From Saprospirales bacterium (GTDB lineage: Bacteria; Bacteroidota; Bacteroidia; Chitinophagales; Saprospiraceae), in the NCBI GenBank assembly GCA_016711045.1, contig JADJTT010000011.1, positions 186,001 to 250,000 of the forward strand: DNA of 64,000 bases, read 5' to 3'. The notes under the pieces are model-generated. The model was not told the DNA's origin and searched no databases. It worked only from the letters and a program-made list of their open reading frames with translations. Shown piece after piece: positions 1 to 8,574 of this stretch (position 1 is its first letter; every line of letters starts with the position of its first letter). A program made the position numbers and the translations under genes.

Positions 1-325
1 GAGTGGCCATGAAGCGGTACACTTTGATAAAAAGCTCCCGTTCCTCCATGTGACCGATGTCAATACCGTTTTTGAGCAGTATTTCATTGATCTCCCGGAG
101 TCCCTTCAGGCCCGAATACTTGTTTTTTTCGGTAAAGAGAAAATCGCCTGTCTCCATCAGCCCCGAATGTCGGGGGAAGGCATTGTGCAGCCTTGTCAAC
201 AAGCCGGCCGGCAACAGGTTCTCCTTTTTTATATTCTCAATGATATCTGCCGGGTAGTGGAAACGATCCAGCATTTTCCTGATATCCGGCGGCTGGATTT
301 GGATGCGATTGCCTTGCTGTAGCAT
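1..325 (-). CDS. Conserved hypothetical protein, 5' part only
   Basis: The minus strand is open from an ATG at 325 to the left edge of the window, so only the first 108 codons are visible and the C-terminus lies outside. The protein starts MLQQGNRIQIQPPDIRK and looks soluble and mostly helical, with no signal peptide or membrane segment. I do not recognise the family. It lies 43 bp beyond the stop codon of the XRE/cupin regulator on the same strand, so the two could be co-transcribed and the regulator could control it (inference). Codon use and composition look like a real gene; the plus-strand ORF over it is a shadow. Confidence 0.6.
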   Translation of the reverse strand, partial: MLQQGNRIQIQPPDIRKMLDRFHYPADIIENIKKENLLPAGLLTRLHNAFPRHSGLMETGDFLFTEKNKYSGLKGLREINEILLKNGIDIGHMEERELFIKVYRFMAT

Positions 326-368
326 GGTGGTAATGTTTTTGTTTGTTTATGTTTCGACCCTACGGGGT

Positions 369-926
369 TTATATGTTGTTTTGGTTTACCACCCACAACA
401 ACTGTGATTCGCCGTGGTGGGTATTGGTGAATAAATGGTTCTGATTGGACGTGAAATAGAAACTATCTCCCTCCAGTATTTCATATTGGTTGTCCCCTAA
501 TTTCACATTGAACTTCCCTTTCAATACATAGCAGAATTCCTGGCCCGGGTTATTGGTGGTCATGATCTCTGTGGAATCGGCCTTTTCTTTAAATTTTAGC
601 AGGAAAGGATCCATCATTTTCTTCGAATCATGATGGGAAAGCAGGTAAGAGGACGTACCCGTCTTGTTCTTCTTGACAAATTTTTGTTGCTTTCTTGCTA
701 CGACCGGGTGGTCGGCCAGGTCGCTGCGTTCGCCGATCAGTTCGCCTACGGTGGTGTGCAGTGCGTTGGCGATCTTCTTGAGGGTGAGAATGGAAGGGTA
801 AGCTTTGCCCCGCTCAATTTGAGAGATCAAACTGGCACTTACTCCAATGGAGTTGGCGAGGTCGGATGCCTGGATGTTAAGGTCCTCTCGCCGCTTGCGA
901 ATCCGTTCACCCATCCGGTTCATCAT
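369..926 (-). CDS. XRE-family transcriptional regulator with C-terminal cupin sensor domain
   Basis: A 185-residue cytoplasmic regulator. An XRE-type helix-turn-helix spans about residues 8-62, with the recognition segment around VSASLISQIERGKAYPS. A small cupin fold spans about 105-180 (motifs PGQEFCYVLKG and EGDSFYF). This architecture is typical of regulators that sense a small ligand in the cupin and control a neighbouring metabolic gene; the ligand cannot be read from the sequence. Two adjacent ATG codons (926 and 923) could serve as start. Upstream, at 956-974, lies a short inverted repeat (AGTTAA/TTAACT) that could be an operator. The protein ends 43 bp before the partial gene at the left edge, its likely target. 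Confidence 0.85.
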   Translation of the reverse strand: MMNRMGERIRKRREDLNIQASDLANSIGVSASLISQIERGKAYPSILTLKKIANALHTTVGELIGERSDLADHPVVARKQQKFVKKNKTGTSSYLLSHHDSKKMMDPFLLKFKEKADSTEIMTTNNPGQEFCYVLKGKFNVKLGDNQYEILEGDSFYFTSNQNHLFTNTHHGESQLLWVVNQNNI

Positions 927-955
927 AGACCTTAAAGGTACAAATTTTCCATCTG

Positions 956-974
956 AGTTAAGTATTTTTTAACT
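956..974. promoter_or_regulatory. Short inverted repeat upstream of the XRE/cupin gene, possible operator
   Basis: AGTTAA and TTAACT flank a 7-base AT spacer, 30 bp before the regulator's start. A TAAATTTG sequence resembling the Bacteroidota -7 box (TAnnTTTG) occurs on the minus strand near 1002-1009. Position and symmetry suggest an autoregulatory site, but a 6-bp AT-rich arm can arise by chance. Confidence 0.3.
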
Positions 975-1036
975 GATTAAATCATGGTTAAGTGACTAGG
1001 CAAATTTACTTTCAGATGTTTTGCCCTACTGGAGCG

Positions 1037-1608
1037 TTTTCCTCCCCCGGACTTCGTCCGACCCCTCCGAAGGGGTACAATGCGAGCAGGGCTCAATACC
1101 TTCTTTTTTCACTTGACCATGGTCCGGCAAAATGAAAGAACAGGCAGAAACGCACAGACATGTATCCCTCCGAAGGGGTACAATGCGAGCAGGGCTCAAT
1201 ACCTTCTTTTTCACTTGACCATGGTCCGGCAAAATGAAAGAACAGGCAGAAACCACAGACATGTACCCCCGAGGGTACAATGCGAGCAGGGCTCAATACC
1301 TTCTTTTTCACTTGACCATGGTCCGGCAAAATGAAAGAACAGGCAGAAACGCACAGACATGTATCCCTCCGAAGGGGTACAATGCGAGCAGGGCTCAATA
1401 CCTTCTTTTTTCACTTGACCATGGTCCGGCAAAATGAAAGAACAGGCAGAAACGCACAGACATGTATCCCTTCGAAGGGGTACAATGCGAGCAGGGCTCA
1501 ATACTTTCTTTTTTCACTTGACCATGGTCCGGCAAAATGAAAGAACAGGCAGAAACGCACAGACATATACCCCTTCGGAGGGGTCGGACGAAGTCCGGGG
1601 GAGGAAAA
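1037..1608. repeat. Five-copy ~102-bp tandem repeat enclosed by a perfect 41-bp inverted repeat
   Basis: The TACAATGCGAGCAGGGCTCA segment recurs at 1076, 1179, 1276, 1378 and 1481, giving periods of 103, 97, 102 and 103 bp with near-identical units. Each unit carries CTTGACCATGGTCCGGC and a CCCTTCGAAGGGG-like palindrome at the unit boundary. The array is bounded by a 41-base sequence at 1037-1077 whose exact reverse complement is at 1568-1608. The open reading frames crossing the array on both strands are repeat read-through with no start signal or domain and are not called. The remaining intergenic stretch, 1609-1728, shows nothing further. Confidence 0.95.
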
Positions 1609-1728
1609 TCTCTCTGACTCACATTTATGTTCAGAAAAAACGCCTAACATCTGCTATTAATTTTGATCGCTTACTTCCCCGAAATTTTTCTACTTTTAAA
1701 CCATTCCTGAACCAATACTACCACACCA

Positions 1729-3180
1729 ATGCCAGCTCCAACAGAAAAAGCCATTCAACAATCCCTGGATAATCTGCAAAACGGGTTGCCGGTGCTCCAA
1801 ACAGATTTTTCCCATATCGCCTGGAATTTTGCCCTTCAACCCGATCAGGACCAGTTTTTGGAACAGGTGTTCGACCGGAACAAAAAACTGACGGAGACCC
1901 TGGTCATTTTTCGAAAAAGGCTCACCGAAGCAGCGGCTGCGAACCAGGACGTGGAGCCGGTTATCGACCAGGCCTTCTTACACTATATCATCAACACGGA
2001 TGGGCAGATCCCGGAACCGGAGGATGCGGACCCGTTCGATGTTTATGAAGCGGTAACCCGTTATGCCGAATCGATCGCTGTAGGTGTGATCAAGGAAGCG
2101 GATGGCGCCCTTTTTTTGGAGGTGGATGAGAAAAAGAATCCCTTCCCGGAATGGACGCCTGGGGTAAGCGCTGCCGGTATGCTTCGCCGACTGGGCCGGG
2201 TGATCAACAAGACGCGCTATGGCCGCGACGACATCATCCCTTCCCATGCCTTCGGTTTTGATGAAAGCGTGGAAGACCATACGCTCCCCAATGCCATGAC
2301 CCTGGCGGACTTTTCCCATCTGGCCTATTTTGGGCCCGCATACGTGGAGAAGCAGTTGAAGCTATGGGGCTATGAGATCTTTCAGTGGGTAGAAAATGAA
2401 GAGACCGACACCCAGGCGTTTATCACCGGCAAGGGCAGCCATTTGATCGTATGCTTCCGGGGAACGAGCAGCGGGGCTGATGCCCTGGTGGATGCCCGGT
2501 TCTTCAAAACGAATGCTTTTGGCGGCCGCGGACGGGTTCACAAAGGCTTCCAGGGTGCGCTGGACAGTGTCTGGAACCAATTGAAGGATGCAGTGGATTC
2601 CCTGGGGCCCACCAAAAAACTATTCATTTGCGGGCATAGCCTGGGGGCAGCCTTGGCAGAACTGGCGGCGCATCGCTTTGCACTTGGCGAATACCAGGTG
2701 GCAGGCGTATATGTATATGGCTCCCCACGGGTTGGCAACCGGGATTTTATGGATGCCTATAACGAACTTCTGGAAGAAAAAACCTTCCTGCACATCAACA
2801 ATAAGGATATCGTTGCCACCATACCGCCCCGCATCCTCGGCTTTAACCACCTGGGTGGCAGTCCGCGCCAGTTTAACGAAGGGCATGCCATCACAATGAT
2901 CCCCAAATCGCGGGGTATTTTTGAGGAGGAAGAAGTGGAGATGGACTTCGAAGAACTGGATCAAGCCACTCAGGAGGCCATCATGGCGGAAATGAAAGAG
3001 GCGCAGCAATGCATGGAGGACTACACCCAATCGTTGACAGCAGACATTACCATGCAGGAGGAACCTACCGCAAGGGGCCTTTTCGATAATATAGCGCCGG
3101 TCAATGACCATAGCATGGATCTGTACCTGTACAAATTGGGGTGTGCGATAATCGATGGATATATTCAGCCCATGCCATAG
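1729..3180 (+). CDS. Lipase family protein (class 3 lipase, alpha/beta hydrolase)
   Basis: A 483-residue protein of the class 3 (Rhizomucor-type) lipase family. The nucleophile elbow GHSLG is at residues 302-306 (Ser304). The upstream VCFRGTSSG strand (241-249) would supply the oxyanion hole. INNKDIVATIPP contains a likely catalytic Asp360, and FNHLGG a candidate His373. The first ~180 residues are a helical N-terminal extension without signal peptide, so the enzyme appears cytoplasmic, hydrolysing an unknown acyl ester. The acidic stretch at ~395-420 is a poorly conserved tail. The ATG at 1729 lies 120 bp after the tandem array. The gene stands alone and is followed by a strong hairpin (3244-3340) that may terminate it. 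Confidence 0.85.
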   Translation: MPAPTEKAIQQSLDNLQNGLPVLQTDFSHIAWNFALQPDQDQFLEQVFDRNKKLTETLVIFRKRLTEAAAANQDVEPVIDQAFLHYIINTDGQIPEPEDADPFDVYEAVTRYAESIAVGVIKEADGALFLEVDEKKNPFPEWTPGVSAAGMLRRLGRVINKTRYGRDDIIPSHAFGFDESVEDHTLPNAMTLADFSHLAYFGPAYVEKQLKLWGYEIFQWVENEETDTQAFITGKGSHLIVCFRGTSSGADALVDARFFKTNAFGGRGRVHKGFQGALDSVWNQLKDAVDSLGPTKKLFICGHSLGAALAELAAHRFALGEYQVAGVYVYGSPRVGNRDFMDAYNELLEEKTFLHINNKDIVATIPPRILGFNHLGGSPRQFNEGHAITMIPKSRGIFEEEEVEMDFEELDQATQEAIMAEMKEAQQCMEDYTQSLTADITMQEEPTARGLFDNIAPVNDHSMDLYLYKLGCAIIDGYIQPMP

Positions 3181-3243
3181 GAATGTCCAATCAATTGTGA
3201 CAACTTGAGTCATCCTGAATTTTTGGATTCTTTGATGTTTATT

Positions 3244-3340
3244 AACCGCAAAGGCGCTAAGAACGCTAAGACATTCAGCTTTAGCAAAACAGGTAATTGT
3301 AAAGACCCAATGTCTTAGCGTTCTTAGCGCCTTCGCGGTT
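3244..3340. repeat. AACCGCAAAG-family hairpin element, copy 1
   Basis: Arms of 32 bases (3244-3275 and 3309-3340) pair with one mismatch around a 33-base loop. The arms begin AACCGCAAAGGCGCTAAG. Related elements occur at 28187-28286 and 29307-29400. It sits between converging genes and could act as a bidirectional terminator or be an immobile MITE-like repeat. Confidence 0.85.
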
Positions 3341-3398
3341 CAATTATTTTTGAGCTTTTTCAAAAATCGGGATGATTCCTATTGTCAAAAACCCTTCG

Positions 3399-4673
3399 TT
3401 ACTCGATCACCAATTTTTCTATTTGCCGATAGGCCCCATCGACAATTTTGACAAAATAAATTCCTTTTTGGAAAGTTGAAATATCAACAAAATTTCCGGA
3501 CTCATTCAATTGCTTTTTATAACACAGTTGTCCGGTTAAATAAATGATCTCACAGCTTGCATTCTTTGCAGGCAATCCTTCTATATTCAGAGATTGGAAG
3601 GCGGGGTTGGGATAAATTTTAAATTTCGGGCTTGTATTTTCCGCGACGTTTGACGTCTCATTTCCCGTTCCTTTTAAAACGAGCAGCGCCTCGCCACCAT
3701 TACTTTTGATGGTGATGGTCACACTATCTGGATGAGCCTCAACCGGGGTGTAGTAAATGAAAAACAAATATTCTCCATCAGGTGGGATTATAGTGTCGAT
3801 ATTAATAGTTGCATTGAAATCTGAGGAAGGAAGGTCAATTTCTGTAAATGTTAAATCCGAAAGGCCCGTATTTGAAATGATTACCGATAAAGAATCTGTT
3901 TTCCCAACATCTACAAGGCCGAAATCTACTGCCGGGTCCGACACCAGCGTTAATTCCGGCAATATGGACAATCCCGTTCTTTGAACAGCTAAACTCAAAT
4001 CGCCGCCATTGCTTACAATCGAAAAGTTAAGGGTGTCGTGCTGTTCGTCGGTGGGTTGGTAAAAAAGCCGGAACAGGTAATCTTCCGCTCCTAAAAGCGT
4101 GGTGTCCAGGTTAAAATCAGTGAAAAATTCAGTTCCATCCAGCGATGAAACAGACGCGAATTGCAAGGTATCGTTTGCCCGGTTGGTTAAAATGACATTT
4201 ATGGTATCTATTTCACCGATGGTCACGACGCTAGGAGGAATAATGCTATCAGAAACAAATAGGAGCCTGGGCGCAAATTCAGCAGTCGTCGGCAAGGATT
4301 GGCTATTCCAGGCATTGATGCCGCCGATCATATTATAGACTTCGACAAACCCCATTGATTGCATGGAGATAAAAGCGCTTCCGCTCCTTGAGCCCGATTT
4401 GCAATGGATCAGATAGGTCTTTTGTTTATTCAGCTGATCCAGTTGTTCCAGAAAATCCGCATCGAAAAAATTCCGGTTGATGGCGCCCTCCAGGTGTTGA
4501 GGGTTGTACTCCCCGGGCGTGCGGACGTCCAGGATGACAAAATTCGGGTTATTCACATTAGCCTGTATCAAGCTATCGCATTGCAGCGCCGGCAATTGCA
4601 CGAATATCGGATCTTGAGCGAATACATGGAAGCTGAATACGAGCATTCCAAAAAGAATAGTAATGTTCTTCAT
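3399..4673 (-). CDS. Secreted rhodanese-domain protein with T9SS sorting domain
   Basis: 424 residues: signal peptide (1-19, ending VFAQ), then a rhodanese domain (~23-130) with the active-site loop CKSGSRS (Cys91) after strand YLIH, consistent with sulfur transfer or thiol chemistry. Two repeated beta-sandwich domains of the choice-of-anchor D/ASH-like type follow (~140-240 and ~240-335, both with DTLNFSIVSNGG/DSVTITIKSNGG-like motifs). A T9SS type A C-terminal sorting domain ends the protein (~350-424, motif KIYPNPA, end QIEKLVIE). The protein should be exported through the outer membrane and attached to the cell surface or released. A surface rhodanese is unusual, since most are cytoplasmic or periplasmic. 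No sulfur-metabolism partner is adjacent. Confidence 0.85.
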   Translation of the reverse strand: MKNITILFGMLVFSFHVFAQDPIFVQLPALQCDSLIQANVNNPNFVILDVRTPGEYNPQHLEGAINRNFFDADFLEQLDQLNKQKTYLIHCKSGSRSGSAFISMQSMGFVEVYNMIGGINAWNSQSLPTTAEFAPRLLFVSDSIIPPSVVTIGEIDTINVILTNRANDTLQFASVSSLDGTEFFTDFNLDTTLLGAEDYLFRLFYQPTDEQHDTLNFSIVSNGGDLSLAVQRTGLSILPELTLVSDPAVDFGLVDVGKTDSLSVIISNTGLSDLTFTEIDLPSSDFNATINIDTIIPPDGEYLFFIYYTPVEAHPDSVTITIKSNGGEALLVLKGTGNETSNVAENTSPKFKIYPNPAFQSLNIEGLPAKNASCEIIYLTGQLCYKKQLNESGNFVDISTFQKGIYFVKIVDGAYRQIEKLVIE

Positions 4674-4895
4674 TGAAAATGTTTTTTGTCGTCATTGTTG
4701 GATCCTCCTTGGCCAAATCCCACCCGACTAAATTTAGCGCCAATATCCCGGTCCGCAAAACAATTCCTCCTCTATTCCGCAAATGCCTTTTTAAACCCGG
4801 TAAATGAAAGCTCAAAGATCCCATAAGAGTATCCACATTTTTTCATCCCTTTCACGCCGCGTAAACTAGGGAAGACTCGCTATTTGCCTGGGTGA

Positions 4896-5192
4896 TTGAA
4901 GAAGCTGCAACCCCAGGGGTTCGTTGCTTTTTTGACACTCGTCCAGTTTAGGGCTAAAAGGCCCGTGAACCCTGCCTATCCAAGAGATTTGAACACATTG
5001 GGAGATCATCTTCGAAAAGTCCGCTTGGATCGAGGACTATCGCAGCCTGAGGTGGCCAGGATACTACAAGTAACACCAGATACAGTAACAGGATGGGAAT
5101 TGAATCGACACAAACCCAGGGGTAAATCGGCCAGAGCGATTATTGAATTTTTGGGCAATAACCCATTTGCAGATACGGCTCAAATGAACTGA
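4896..5192 (+). CDS. Small XRE-type helix-turn-helix protein, copy 1 of 3
   Basis: 98 residues with a helix-turn-helix around residues 36-88 (GLSQPEVARILQVTPDTVTG, then WELNRHKP). It is closely similar to the proteins at 20958-21242 and 26119-26394; all share a PVNPAYPxxLxTLGDHLRK-like linker before the HTH. The start is uncertain: the first available codon is TTG at 4896 and there is no ATG. Coding similarity to the other copies extends back through a CCCC-AGGGG palindrome (QPQGFVAF here, HPWGFVAY or NPWGFVAY in the others). Its target is unknown, and no adjacent gene appears to be a dedicated partner. Confidence 0.7.
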   Translation: MKKLQPQGFVAFLTLVQFRAKRPVNPAYPRDLNTLGDHLRKVRLDRGLSQPEVARILQVTPDTVTGWELNRHKPRGKSARAIIEFLGNNPFADTAQMN

Positions 5193-5207
5193 AAGACCAG
5201 GCTGAAA

Positions 5208-6767
5208 CTACTCCACAACCACCTCCTCTGCCAACCTTCTCCCTCCTGCTTCTTCATACACCACCACATACCAGCCCGGCGGCGCCCCGTCGAGCGACAA
5301 AATATACGTCATATCTCCCGTCGAAGCGTCGAATTCCTTCACTCTGCGGCCCGTGGCGTCGACCAGGCTGAAGCGTCCGGAAGGTTTTGCATCCGGCATA
5401 TGGATGTAGAGTACCTCCGAGGCCGGATTAGAATAGACTTTAAGGGTCATTGGGTTATCTCCCGGCATGTCTTCCGTGCCGACATCCAGTTGGCAACCCG
5501 GGACCAGGCAACCCCATTCATCTACTTTCAAGATCCATCCCTGCTGGATAGGGGGTGGGAAAAGAGTATCGAAAGCGTTATAAGGCCGGGCTTCGCCTAC
5601 CATGACGTAGCCGCCGTCCGGGGTGGGCTCAAGGTCGTAGATCGCGTTGTAGCAAGCAGGGGTAGTCACATACATATACTGCCGCATCCAAAGGCTATCC
5701 CCTTCAGTCGAAACTTTTGCAAGTATGGCCCCCGTGCGAGAACTGTCCAAGGGGGCTACCCCGGCTGCTACATATCCATCTTCTTCAGGTGCCTTTATAA
5801 TCTTGTAAAACTGGTTCAAAGGGTATCTAATAAAAGCCCTTAATGTACACGTCCAAAGTACTGAATTTAGGAAAGGATCAATTTTGAGTATTTGAGGGTC
5901 CCAAAAAATCTCCCCAAAGTTGCCAAAAACTATTTCTTTTCCAATCCGTGTGGCCACAATAATACTCCCATCCTCTTCCACCAGCATATCGTCTGCCGGG
6001 CCGACGAGCTGATAGATGGTGGGGGTGGGAGGATAGTGAAAAGTTTTGATGATGTTACCGTTCAGGGTATCAATTTGAAGCAAATATAGCTGAGTGGTAA
6101 ATTTTTTGTTGTTGGTATTGAAATTGGTTTTCCAGGCTCCTATCAAAAGCGTGGAACCCTTTGGGACTAGAGACCAACTGGATTCATCTTTTGGTGATAT
6201 ATACTTTTTTGTCCAATTAACTTCAAGATCCTGATTTAACTTTACCAGGAATAGGTCATTTGAAAAGGACGCCGTTTGGTGGTTCCCAATATTCATCTGC
6301 CAAAAGATATTTCCACCTAATTGGGTTAATCCTGCGGGAGTGGCAATGAATTGATCTAAAGGATAATAAGGATTGTAGGATCGTATAATTTTGATAGTAT
6401 CCCCTTCTGAAGCAAGCACTACGCAAATAACATACCCACCAGTGCTATCTGCCCCTTCTCCCGAAACAATCCATTGGCCATCTCCAAACGGTTGCAAGTC
6501 TTTTCCCCATGTCATAATGGATTGGTTTTCTCCTTTGTTTAGTTTGTAAAAAAGGGGATTCCCCTGGAAGTCAAACCGGGAAAAGAAACTGCCTGGAAAA
6601 GAGTCTGCTGCTACCCCTGAGATAAAAAAACAAGAATCCGTCACCTCAATACTTATGAATATGAGGTTATTAAATCCAAGAGAAAGTCTTTTATTAAAAG
6701 TAGAGTCTTGCCCCTTGAGACAAGAAATCGCAATTATTGGAATGAAAAGTGCAGTATAAAATTTCAT
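5208..6767 (-). CDS. Secreted beta-propeller-like protein with T9SS sorting domain
   Basis: 519 residues with an N-terminal export signal (FYTALFIPIIAISCLKG). The body has repeated blade-like segments of the delta-60/SBBP style (GDTIKIIRSYN, GGYVMVGEARP, GYVAAGVAP), as in surface propellers. The C-terminal ~75 residues form a T9SS type A sorting domain (TLKVYSNPAS, end RLAEEVVVE). No catalytic motif is visible and the role is unknown. The GC-rich 3' end next to an AT-rich middle suggests uneven composition. It lies 25 bp downstream of the AbiE-like pair on the same strand but has no obvious functional link to it. Confidence 0.75.
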   Translation of the reverse strand: MKFYTALFIPIIAISCLKGQDSTFNKRLSLGFNNLIFISIEVTDSCFFISGVAADSFPGSFFSRFDFQGNPLFYKLNKGENQSIMTWGKDLQPFGDGQWIVSGEGADSTGGYVICVVLASEGDTIKIIRSYNPYYPLDQFIATPAGLTQLGGNIFWQMNIGNHQTASFSNDLFLVKLNQDLEVNWTKKYISPKDESSWSLVPKGSTLLIGAWKTNFNTNNKKFTTQLYLLQIDTLNGNIIKTFHYPPTPTIYQLVGPADDMLVEEDGSIIVATRIGKEIVFGNFGEIFWDPQILKIDPFLNSVLWTCTLRAFIRYPLNQFYKIIKAPEEDGYVAAGVAPLDSSRTGAILAKVSTEGDSLWMRQYMYVTTPACYNAIYDLEPTPDGGYVMVGEARPYNAFDTLFPPPIQQGWILKVDEWGCLVPGCQLDVGTEDMPGDNPMTLKVYSNPASEVLYIHMPDAKPSGRFSLVDATGRRVKEFDASTGDMTYILSLDGAPPGWYVVVYEEAGGRRLAEEVVVE

Positions 6768-6792
6768 AGCTGTCTATCTGCCAATCAATCAT

Positions 6793-7602
6793 CTACAACT
6801 CTACCTGTTCCCAAAACTCTCTAAAATACCTTACCCTTCGGTCTTCCTCCGGAAAAAAAAGGAAAGGCTGGACGTCGGCAGCCAGTTCTTCCAGGTTTAC
6901 CCGCTCGAGCAGATCGAAAATAGCGGTGCGGAGGAGCTCCGGAGTTCCCGCAGACATTTTGGCGTCGAGGTAGGCGTAGTTGGGTTTTAAAGATTGCGAA
7001 AACAGAAAAACCACATCGTAGTAATCCCGCCCCTTGGCACGAGGCCGGTTGACGAGAGTGTAGAGCTTTTGAGCTAATAAAAGGCCAGGAGGTGTTACGA
7101 TCAAACGGGTAAAGAGGCCAAAGCGGTTGAAAATGTAGGTTTGGGGTTGAAATGGAAATTGTTGGCTTTCCGTATCGAGTTGAATGAGGATCTTTTCCTC
7201 CTGGTGGCCGCTAAGCCCCTGTTCAAAGAGCAACCCAGGAAACCGGATCTTGCAGCGATAGGCTCCTTTGTGAACATTCGACACTTCCACATGAAAGCCT
7301 TTTCGCTCCAGGCCTTTTTGAATAAGCTTCGCCACTTCGTCAAAATCTTTTGGGGTCAACCCAAAATTGTCAAAATCGAGATCCTCGGAAAAACGATTGT
7401 TCCCGTGCACCAAACGAAGACAGGTGCCGCCCAAAAAGCTAAATTTTGTGGCAAAAGGACTCTCAAAGAGAATTTCCAGGATTTCGCATTGCAAATATTC
7501 CCGCAACATGGCTTGCTTTTGTAAAGCAAGGTGTTGAGGGAATTGCTGAGCGATTTGTTCAAGACTCATCATAGGTTCAGGTATTTTTTCAGACTGGCCC
7601 AC
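6793..7602 (-). CDS. AbiEii-like nucleotidyltransferase toxin
   Basis: A 269-residue protein of the AbiEii/AbiGii (DUF1814) nucleotidyltransferase family, the toxin of type IV AbiE systems. The polymerase-beta-like signature GGT-CLR at 58-63 is followed by FSEDLDFD (71-78), whose aspartates bind the metal. ILIQLD (137-142) gives the third carboxylate, and KGRDYYDVVFL (189-199) is the family's downstream motif. Such toxins transfer nucleotides to RNA or other targets and cause abortive infection or growth arrest. All key residues are present, so the protein should be active. Its start overlaps the end of the upstream antitoxin gene by 34 bp, indicating translational coupling. Confidence 0.88.
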   Translation of the reverse strand: MGQSEKIPEPMMSLEQIAQQFPQHLALQKQAMLREYLQCEILEILFESPFATKFSFLGGTCLRLVHGNNRFSEDLDFDNFGLTPKDFDEVAKLIQKGLERKGFHVEVSNVHKGAYRCKIRFPGLLFEQGLSGHQEEKILIQLDTESQQFPFQPQTYIFNRFGLFTRLIVTPPGLLLAQKLYTLVNRPRAKGRDYYDVVFLFSQSLKPNYAYLDAKMSAGTPELLRTAIFDLLERVNLEELAADVQPFLFFPEEDRRVRYFREFWEQVEL

Positions 7603-8183
7603 CTGGTCTTCAGTGTGGGAGAATCTATGATTTCCAAATAACCATTCAAACGGTCCAGGTTTAACTGCCCGGTAATTTCTTCCACGTTCAGGCGAAGCCC
7701 TTCGAAATCATCTGGATGGGAATATCCGGGATGGAAATAGAGCAGGTCAAGTAAGGTTTTTTCAGGCTCTGCAATATTGAAGTCTGCACTTTTTCCTTTC
7801 ACCGTTTGATATCCAAAAAATAATTGAGGCTTTATTGACCTGTAACTAAAAAAGCCTACGGGGGTCTGCCACTCAGCAGGTTTTGCAGTGGTTATGGAGG
7901 TAATAGTGAAAACACTCTCCGGGATCCAGTTGTAGAACCGTAGTGCCGTTTCCAGGGAAACATAGGAAGGCTTATGCAACTGGTTGGCGACGAAGTACAG
8001 ATCAGCTTCCGTCTTTAGCATTTCAGGGAACGCATACCAGGTGTTCCGGAGCTTGAGCAGGTAGCCTTTTTCCTGCCAATTGACCAGATTCACGTAGTTG
8101 AAATCCGGCCATTCCTTGGAAATGTCTCTCGTGGAGAAGACTTTTTGGTTGTGGAGCACCTTTCTGAATTGCATGAAATTCAT
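7569..8183 (-). CDS. AbiEi-like antitoxin of the type IV toxin-antitoxin pair
   Basis: 204 residues. An N-terminal winged-helix region (~1-55, FSTRDISKEW then NLVNWQEKGYLLKLRNTWYAF) would bind the operon promoter. A C-terminal AbiEi-type domain follows, with the family motif YVSLETALRFYNWIPE (~93-108) and the hallmark IAEPEKTLLDLLYF (~147-160). Antitoxins of this family repress their promoter and neutralise the nucleotidyltransferase without stable complex formation. It is read first and overlaps the toxin gene by 34 bp. The pair could serve as phage defence or as an addiction module for the neighbouring accessory region. Confidence 0.85.
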   Translation of the reverse strand: MNFMQFRKVLHNQKVFSTRDISKEWPDFNYVNLVNWQEKGYLLKLRNTWYAFPEMLKTEADLYFVANQLHKPSYVSLETALRFYNWIPESVFTITSITTAKPAEWQTPVGFFSYRSIKPQLFFGYQTVKGKSADFNIAEPEKTLLDLLYFHPGYSHPDDFEGLRLNVEEITGQLNLDRLNGYLEIIDSPTLKTRWASLKKYLNL

Positions 8184-8376
8184 TCGTTTTTATTTGTAAA
8201 AATACAAATTTTTCAGAATGAATTACAGAAAAGCATCACATTTTTTTTAACCTTTCATTCCACCCAAACCCCGGAAGACCTGCTCATATTTGGGGTAGTT
8301 GTAAAAGCCGAACCCCCAGGGGTGACCCAACCAAATTTACCCTGATTTTTAAAAAGAGGGGTAGCGAAAACGTGAA

Positions 8377-8553
8377 ATGCACCGCAACTTTTTATCCGAT
8401 ACCTTGGGGGATGCTATCACTGCTTTGTTGGCGGGCGCCGCTTTCAATTTGAAAATGCGCCAATTGAAGGAAGCTTTAATATCTATTTTTGAAAAATTCG
8501 TAATACAGCTTAACAAGCACCGGTTTGGCCAGATTTTGAATTTGGCGGGCTGA
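8377..8553 (+). pseudogene. C-terminal remnant of an IS5-like transposase
   Basis: The frame reads MHRNFLSDTLGDAITALLAG and continues for 39 more residues to a TGA at 8551-8553. This matches the conserved C-terminal HRMxRNFLKGxxGDxINxLLAAA segment of IS5-family DDE transposases. The residues just upstream also fit (RKREMHRN) but are interrupted by an in-frame TAG at 8362-8364, and the rest of the element is missing. It is a dead fragment. It lies between the AbiE pair and the toxin island, marking this junction as a past insertion site. A CCCCCAGGGG palindrome at 8312-8321 is nearby; I cannot tell whether it belongs to the element. Confidence 0.7.
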
Positions 8554-8574
8554 ATCGGGGTTTTTCAGGATCGA

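Noticed and set aside
1080..1772. Several overlapping ORFs on both strands inside the tandem repeat
   Set aside because: They read the same 102-bp unit in different frames, have no domain or start signal, and one merges into the lipase start.
8312..8321. CCCCCAGGGG as a fourth XRE element
   Set aside because: The 16-base similarity has no HTH coding sequence behind it and could be chance or part of the IS5 remnant.
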